From Mycobacterium celatum (GTDB lineage: Bacteria > Actinomycetota > Actinomycetes > Mycobacteriales > Mycobacteriaceae): 46,806 bases of DNA. The stretch is from contig NZ_LQOM01000004.1 of the NCBI RefSeq assembly GCF_002101595.1, forward strand, positions 1-46,806, written 5' to 3'. The position numbers and the translations under genes were made by a program. The notes beneath the pieces are model-generated. The model saw nothing but the letters and a program-made list of their open reading frames with translations, did no database searches and had not been told where the DNA came from. Shown here one piece after another: positions 42,805 through 46,806 of the stretch (position 1 is its first letter; the number at the start of each line of letters is the position of its first letter).

Positions 42805-42816
42805 CTAATAAGTTAG
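42805..42816. promoter_or_regulatory. AT-rich partial palindrome upstream of the methyltransferase pair
   Basis: CTAATAAGTTAG has symmetric CTAA/TTAG ends and lies 17 nt upstream of the methyltransferase start, between it and the TetR gene that ends at 42847. It is a candidate regulator site or promoter element; evidence is limited to position, AT-richness and symmetry. Confidence 0.35.
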
Positions 42817-42846
42817 TCAAGCTATATGCCGCTGTGCGCTATCTCA

Positions 42847-43476
42847 CTACGGCTGCCGAAGTGCCGCGGCCAGCAATCGCTCGACCTGGTCGATGATCGC
42901 GGCCATTTCATGGGCGCTCTCCACGAAACCCGAGTAGAAGCCGACACCGCACAGGACCGCCACCAACACCTCCGTCAGCGATCCGGCATCGGTGTCGGCT
43001 GCGAGTTCGCCCTGCTCGATTGAGTCCCTCACAGCCCAGCCAACGAATTCGCGCGTGCGTCGCAGCGAGTCCGTCTCGGCGTCACCAAGGTCGGGATGCC
43101 GCTGCGATTCCAGCACTGCGGTAACCAGAAACCTTGCGGCGGAACGGTTTTCGGAGTCAGCCTCTGCTGCCGCGGCCAGCAACGTCGAAATCCGCTGGAC
43201 GAGGGTCGCCTCGCGCCGCGCACGTGCGATAGCGGCATTGACGACCAGTTCGTTGGTCTGCTCCAGCACTTCCCGGTACAACATGCGCTTGTGCGAAAAG
43301 TAGTGGTTGATCGCCGGGCGCGTCAGGTCCGCGCGCAGGGCAATCTCCTGGAATGTCGCAGCGTCGTATCCGCGTTCGCTGAACACCTCGCGAGCCGCAA
43401 GCACGATGCGCTTGCGGGTCTCGGCCGCCTTCGCTGCGGGGGGGCGACCGGGTCCCCGGCTCGCGGGATGCGGCAC
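42847..43476 (-). CDS. TetR-family regulator (Rv0144-like)
   Basis: The 209-residue regulator has a basic Pro/Gly/Arg-rich N-terminus (RGPGRPPAAKAAETRKR), typical of TetR proteins that contact the minor groove. The helix-turn-helix is ATFQEIALRADLTRPAINHYFSHKRMLY (about 40-67) and a helical ligand domain follows. GTG at 43476 is the chosen start; no good Shine-Dalgarno is seen, so a leaderless mRNA is possible. It lies directly upstream of the methyltransferase pair on the same strand, as in the Rv0144-Rv0146 neighbourhood. The region 43477-43702 beyond it holds no convincing gene. Confidence 0.86.
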   Translation of the reverse strand: MPHPASRGPGRPPAAKAAETRKRIVLAAREVFSERGYDAATFQEIALRADLTRPAINHYFSHKRMLYREVLEQTNELVVNAAIARARREATLVQRISTLLAAAAEADSENRSAARFLVTAVLESQRHPDLGDAETDSLRRTREFVGWAVRDSIEQGELAADTDAGSLTEVLVAVLCGVGFYSGFVESAHEMAAIIDQVERLLAAALRQP

Positions 43477-43702
43477 TCTCTGATTGTGCCACAGATCACT
43501 TCACACACCTCGGGAAGGCCGACCTGCCGACGGGCACTCTACGCGCGTCTAACGACGTCAAGGGGTTTCGTTGCCCACGGAGTCACATGCCCCGGCGACG
43601 GTTGACGTTGCCCCGGGCTGGCGTCAGCGGGCCCGTCGACGGCCGCGCTCCCGGGTTCGTCGAAGTTTGCCGGATCGGGGCTGCTGTCGAGGTGCACGCG
43701 GG

Positions 43703-44257
43703 TCAGGTCGAGTTAGCCGAGCGGCGGGGATGGTACGGCATCAGCGCGTTCGGCGGGATGCTGCCGAACTTGCCGGCACCAAAGTACTCGAGTGCCTGGA
43801 TCACCTCGGTCTTGGTGTTCATCACGAACGGTCCGTAATGAAACACCGGCTCGCGAATGGGCCGGCCGCCCAGAATCAGCACCTCCAGCGAGGGCCGATG
43901 CGCATCCTGGGACGGTGCGGCGGCGACCGTGATGCGGTCACCGGGGCCGAGAACCGCCAACTGGCCTTGCTGGATCGGGTGAGCAACCGGGCCGACGGTC
44001 CCCCGTCCGGACAGGACGTACACCAGGGCGTTGAAGTCGCGGTCCCATGGGATGTTCAGCCGCGCACCGGGCGCGATCGTGGTGTGGGCCAACGTGATCG
44101 GCGTGTGGGTGACGCCGGGGCCATGGTAGCCGTCGATGTCGCCGGCGATGATGCGGATCAGCGCTCCACCGTCGTCGGAGGCCAGCAATGTGACGTCGTG
44201 AGCCTCGATGGCCTGGTAGCGGGGAAGGGTCAGGGTGTCTGCGGTTATGGCGGGCAT
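43703..44257 (-). CDS. Pirin-like protein, N-terminal cupin domain missing
   Basis: This 184-residue protein matches only the C-terminal half of pirins, which are usually around 230-320 residues. It has the LPRYQ start, GALIRIIAGDIDG, GVTHTPITLAHTTIAPGA, FNALVYVLSGRG and the family ending LGGRPIREPVFHYGPFVMNTKTEVIQALEYFGAGKFGSI. The metal-binding HPHRGFET-type motif of the N-terminal cupin is absent. Even so, ATG at 44257 has a perfect AGGAGG 5 nt upstream, so the short form is probably translated. Function is uncertain: metal-dependent quercetinase-like activity is unlikely without the N-terminal site. A perfect inverted repeat sits 28 nt upstream. Confidence 0.8.
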   Translation of the reverse strand: MPAITADTLTLPRYQAIEAHDVTLLASDDGGALIRIIAGDIDGYHGPGVTHTPITLAHTTIAPGARLNIPWDRDFNALVYVLSGRGTVGPVAHPIQQGQLAVLGPGDRITVAAAPSQDAHRPSLEVLILGGRPIREPVFHYGPFVMNTKTEVIQALEYFGAGKFGSIPPNALMPYHPRRSANST

Positions 44258-44284
44258 GGCTACCTCCTGGTGCCGATACCCGCT

Positions 44285-44308
44285 TTAATCGGACCGCAGT
44301 CCGATTAA
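44285..44308. promoter_or_regulatory. Perfect 10-bp inverted repeat upstream of the pirin-like gene
   Basis: TTAATCGGAC (44285-44294), spacer CGCA, and GTCCGATTAA (44299-44308) form an uninterrupted dyad. It lies between the dps stop (44321) and the pirin-like start (44257), both on the minus strand. The size and symmetry fit a TetR-type operator controlling the pirin-like gene; a terminator for dps is an alternative, as the hairpin would start 12 nt past its stop. Confidence 0.65.
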
Positions 44309-44320
44309 TTCCCTGCGCCG

Positions 44321-44869
44321 CTATGCCTTGCCGCGCGCGGCCTTGGCGGCGCCGCGTTCGGTGGGTTTCCCTTCGTGGGCCAGCTTGCCGCCGGCGTTTT
44401 CCAGGTGTGCCCGCACAAACCACTGGAACTTCTCGAGCTCGGCGGCCTGGTCGATCAGGATGTCCTGGGTGACCGGGTCGAGTTCCTCGGTCTCGTCGAT
44501 GGCTTGGCGAATGTCCTCGATGACGCCGTTGTAGACGATGTCGAGCGCCGCCAGATGCGCCTGCACCGTGTCACGGCCGACCGAGTAGTCGTCCCAGCTG
44601 CGGTTCCGAATGATCGCCCCCGGGGTGCCCTGCGGTGACGCGCCCAAAGTCGCGATGCGCTCGGCGACCTCGTCGGCGTAGCCGCGCACCAATTCCACTT
44701 GCGGATCGATCATTTCGTGTACGCCAATGAAGTTGGGTCCGACCACGTTCCAGTGAATGTGCTTCAGCGTCAGATGCAGATCGTTGTAGGTGCTCAGCTG
44801 CTTCTGCAGCAACTCAGCGACCCGGGCGCCCTGCTTGTCGGTCATCCCGGGGACAGTGAACTGCGTCAT
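44321..44869 (-). CDS. dps: Dps-family DNA-protecting ferritin
   Basis: The 182-residue miniferritin is very close to M. smegmatis Dps1 by eye (TYNDLHLTLKHIHWNVVGPNF, then HEMIDPQVELVRGYADEVAERIATLG). Ferroxidase-centre ligands His39, His51, Asp66 and Glu70 are all present. The Lys/Arg/Ala-rich C-terminal tail (GAAKAARGKA) is of the kind that binds DNA in the smegmatis protein. It oxidises Fe2+ with peroxide, stores iron and shields DNA in stationary phase or starvation, assembling as trimers and dodecamers. M. tuberculosis has no true Dps at this locus, so its presence is a difference from H37Rv. The ATG at 44869 is preceded by AGGGAG (TTAGGGAGCAATCG). Confidence 0.94.
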   Translation of the reverse strand: MTQFTVPGMTDKQGARVAELLQKQLSTYNDLHLTLKHIHWNVVGPNFIGVHEMIDPQVELVRGYADEVAERIATLGASPQGTPGAIIRNRSWDDYSVGRDTVQAHLAALDIVYNGVIEDIRQAIDETEELDPVTQDILIDQAAELEKFQWFVRAHLENAGGKLAHEGKPTERGAAKAARGKA

Positions 44870-44944
44870 CGATTGCTCCCTAAGGTCGTTCGCACACGGT
44901 CGCTTCCGGGCTGCCGGGTACCCGATGACCGCGCCCGGTAACCA

Positions 44945-45886
44945 CTAAAGCGAATGGATGTTCTGCACCGGCAACCGCGCGCCGCGCCGCGGTTCGTAAG
45001 CCAGACCGCTGGCCTCCAGCAGGCGGACCACCCGGTGGCGGTGCGGCCGCATGGGTTCCAGCAACTCGACCATGACGTCGTCGACGATCGGATGGCCCAG
45101 CAGCGTCCAGCCGATCATCTTGGGAATGTGGTAGTCGCCCACCGAGAGTGCGTCGGGGTCGCCGAACGCGCGCTGCGTCGTCTCGGCCGCCGTCCATATG
45201 CCGACTCCCGGCAGTGTCGTCAGCGCTCCGCGGGCCTGTACGGCGGGCCGCGACACCAGCCGTTCCAGCGACCCCGCCCGCTGCGCGCAGCCGACGACGG
45301 TGCGGGCGCGGCCGGGGTCCACGTTGGCGCGGTGAAACTCCCACGACGGGATCCTGCGCCATGCGTCGGCCGACGGGGGCACCCGCATGCGTGCCGGCGC
45401 CGGCCCGGGCGCCGGCGTCCCGAACTTGGTCACCAACACCCGCCAGGACCGGAACGCGTCCTTGCCGGGTACTCGCTGCTCGAGGACGGCCGGAATGAGC
45501 GCCTCGAGCACTCGACCGGTGCGGCCCAGCCGCAGATGTGGCACCTTCCGGTGCGCAGCGGCGACGGTCGGATGGCTCGGCACGAAATCCGAGGTGTCGT
45601 CGTCGGCGCCGAGGAAAGCCGGCAACGCGTCGAGGAACTCTTGCGCGCCGTTGCCCCATGCCGTGCACTCGACCGCGTTGGCCGCCGCGCGGGTCAGCCG
45701 CGCCGTGACGGGCCCGCTGGGCAGCAGACTGGTCCGCCAGATCGCGCCGTCGTCGGCTACCTGGAAGCACGGGTCGCCCGGGCCCCGGCGCAGCGGCGCC
45801 AGCGTGATCCCGGGACTGACCACGCCCGGGAACGTGACGGTGCGGGCGGTCTTCACTTCCCCAGGATCATAGGTTCCGCCGTGCAC
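44945..45886 (-). CDS. HhH-GPD DNA glycosylase-like protein (AlkA-like, Rv0142)
   Basis: This 313-residue protein resembles 3-methyladenine DNA glycosylase II. It has an N-terminal beta-rich part (about 10-110), a helical domain with EALIPAVLEQRVPGKDAFRSW, the helix-hairpin-helix GALTTLPGVGIWTAAETTQRAFGDPDALSVGDYHIP (the catalytic Asp expected in GDYHIP) and a C-terminal RHRVVRLLE. It probably removes alkylated bases. GTG at 45886 has AAGGGG 6 nt upstream; GTG at 45856 is an alternative. Synteny matches Rv0142. It starts 30 bp from the divergent NTF2-like gene. Confidence 0.87.
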   Translation of the reverse strand: MHGGTYDPGEVKTARTVTFPGVVSPGITLAPLRRGPGDPCFQVADDGAIWRTSLLPSGPVTARLTRAAANAVECTAWGNGAQEFLDALPAFLGADDDTSDFVPSHPTVAAAHRKVPHLRLGRTGRVLEALIPAVLEQRVPGKDAFRSWRVLVTKFGTPAPGPAPARMRVPPSADAWRRIPSWEFHRANVDPGRARTVVGCAQRAGSLERLVSRPAVQARGALTTLPGVGIWTAAETTQRAFGDPDALSVGDYHIPKMIGWTLLGHPIVDDVMVELLEPMRPHRHRVVRLLEASGLAYEPRRGARLPVQNIHSL

Positions 45887-45916
45887 AATTGACCCCTTAC
45901 TGTCTTCCGCGCCAGG

Positions 45917-46312
45917 ATGGCGGTTGTGACCACCCCGTTCGACGACCCGCAAGCCGAACTGGCGTGGATGTTTTTGCAATGCCTTTCTGAGGGCGCGGAC
46001 GTCGACGAGTGCTTCACCTTGCTCAGCGACGACTTCACCTACTGGAGCATCGTCACCCGCAAATCGGTCGACAAGGCAGCGCTGCGGCGCGAGGTCGAGC
46101 GGCGCACGCGCAGCCTGCACCTCAACTTCGACCTCATCCGCTGCCTCAACGACGGCGAAAGCGTCGCGATCGAAGCGCAGGGCGAAGGTGTCACCGCCGA
46201 CGGGGTGCGCTACGAGAGCCCGTTCGTGTTCATCGTCGAGACCCGCGACGGGCTGATCACCTCGGTGCGCGAATACAGCGATACCCGTTTGGCGGCACAG
46301 GTTTTCGGATAG
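45917..46312 (+). CDS. NTF2/SnoaL-like protein (Rv0141c-like)
   Basis: The 131-residue protein has the cone-shaped NTF2-like fold pattern: an N-terminal helix (ELAWMFLQCLSEGADVDECFTLLSDDF), then strands YWSIVTRKS, VAIEAQGEGVTADGVRYESPFVFIVETRDGLITSVREYSDT. It is related to limonene-epoxide-hydrolase and steroid-isomerase-type proteins, but no activity can be assigned. ATG at 45917 is taken; GTG at 45926 is an alternative. It is convergent with the DUF427 gene, 10 nt away. Order matches Rv0142-Rv0141c-Rv0140. Confidence 0.85.
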   Translation: MAVVTTPFDDPQAELAWMFLQCLSEGADVDECFTLLSDDFTYWSIVTRKSVDKAALRREVERRTRSLHLNFDLIRCLNDGESVAIEAQGEGVTADGVRYESPFVFIVETRDGLITSVREYSDTRLAAQVFG

Positions 46313-46322
46313 TCGGCGAACC

Positions 46323-46703
46323 CTAGTCGGGCTCGATGCTGATCTCGGCCTTGTCGGGGTAGAACGCTACGTGCCCGGCGATCGCCGCCACCGCCGGGTA
46401 CGGCTCCCGGTAGGTCCAGATCGCGTCCTCGACTGTGTCGCCGGCCGCGGTGGTCACGTTGTAATAGCTGGCTTCCCCTTTGAATGGGCAGTAGGTGGTG
46501 GTGTCGCTGGGCGTCAGCCGCTCTGACACTACGTCGTCGAACGGAATGTATTGCACCACAGGTATAGTCGCCTCACGCAGGCCCAGCGCTGCGCGCGTGT
46601 CCGCCATGACCTCCCCTTTGACGCGAACCCGGACCCGTCCTGTAGTCGGCTCGATCGTGATCGGATGCCCAGCGGTCGGTTCCAGGACGGGACGGTGGCT
46701 CAT
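46323..46703 (-). CDS. DUF427 protein (Rv0140-like)
   Basis: This 126-residue single-domain DUF427 protein has VRVRVKGEVMADTRAALGLRE, YIPFDDVV and the hallmark TTYCPFKGEASYYNV followed by DAIWTYREPYPAVAAIAGHVAFYPDK. Length equals that remembered for Rv0140. The family fold is a small beta-tent; its biochemical role is unassigned. ATG at 46703 has AAGGAG 8 nt upstream. A partial gene on the same strand ends 26 nt upstream, so they may share a transcript. Compare the tandem two-domain DUF427 protein at 21271-21999. Confidence 0.9.
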   Translation of the reverse strand: MSHRPVLEPTAGHPITIEPTTGRVRVRVKGEVMADTRAALGLREATIPVVQYIPFDDVVSERLTPSDTTTYCPFKGEASYYNVTTAAGDTVEDAIWTYREPYPAVAAIAGHVAFYPDKAEISIEPD

Positions 46704-46729
46704 GGTGACATCTCCTTAAAGGTGGCTGT

Positions 46730-46806
46730 CTAAGTGGTCTGGGTCGGAATTTCGGTGACGTATTTGCGTGTGGCGTTTAGGCGGCTGGCGTCAGCTGAGC
46801 GTTCTC
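46730..46806 (-). CDS. Possible 3' end of a gene entering from the right edge
   Basis: A minus-strand frame open from the right edge ends in TAG at 46730-46732, giving 24 residues that include ASRLNATRKYVTEIPTQTT. Its position just upstream of the Rv0140-like gene and the same orientation fit the C-terminus of an Rv0139-like epimerase/SDR, but too little is present to identify it. A second open frame in this stretch ends sooner. Confidence 0.35.
   Translation of the reverse strand, partial: ERSADASRLNATRKYVTEIPTQTT

Noticed and set aside
43477..43702. Possible small plus-strand gene downstream of the TetR gene
   Set aside because: The open frame from 43587 runs into the antisense of the pirin-like gene and has no recognisable family; the gap shows no convincing coding signal.

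Overview
The window is high-GC actinobacterial DNA that I read as a Mycobacterium chromosome, most likely a non-tuberculous species. Gene order follows the M. tuberculosis H37Rv segment Rv0140-Rv0178 in reverse orientation. Almost every landmark is recognisable by sequence and position: the complete mce1 operon, its GntR regulator, the pnt transhydrogenase genes, fadE2 and the phosphatase ptpB. Homology calls come from reading the sequence and from memory of the families; no database search was run.

Left part (about 1-16 kb, minus strand): the mce1 lipid/fatty-acid importer operon, read fadD5 - yrbE1A - yrbE1B - mce1A-B-C-D-E(lprK)-F - four mce-associated membrane protein genes (mas1A-D) - a DUF1275 membrane protein. 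Most junctions are 4-nt stop/start overlaps (ATGA, GTGA, TTGA). The divergent GntR-type gene mce1R lies upstream of fadD5. A 215-bp gap before yrbE1A contains a 13-codon upstream ORF with a very strong Shine-Dalgarno.

16.7-31.7 kb: Rv0164-, Rv0163-, Rv0162c (adhE1)-, Rv0161- and Rv0158-like genes remain, but the PE3/PE4 position is occupied by an accessory block. Its core (18.9-26.1 kb) encodes a family III CoA-transferase, a 169-aa unknown, two closely related small TetR regulators, a tandem DUF427 protein, two TesB-type double-hotdog proteins, an SMP-30-type lactonase, a 64-aa protein and a degenerate SDR. Four intergenic regions of this core, and none found elsewhere in the window, carry the same 25-bp element TKACA-N14-TGTAAR. 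I interpret it as the operator of one or both TetR proteins, which would define a compact local regulon for metabolism of an unidentified acyl-CoA or lactone. An acyl-CoA dehydrogenase, a glycolate-oxidase-type FAD enzyme, an alpha/beta hydrolase and a methyltransferase follow.

31.7-46.8 kb: Rv0157A, pntB-pntAb-pntAa, fadE2, ptpB, quinone oxidoreductase, SDR, aldehyde dehydrogenase, two SAM methyltransferases, a TetR gene, an AlkA-like glycosylase (Rv0142-like), an NTF2-like gene (Rv0141c-like) and a DUF427 gene (Rv0140-like). Differences from H37Rv are the absence of PE1/PE2/Rv0150c and of the Rv0143c chloride channel, an added DUF1348 gene, and an added dps plus an N-terminally truncated pirin gene next to a perfect 10-bp inverted repeat. 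A G12 homopolymer sits in the leader of the Rv0148-like SDR gene, and three long imperfect palindromes occupy gene ends. No tRNA, rRNA, IS element, phage gene or CRISPR array was seen.
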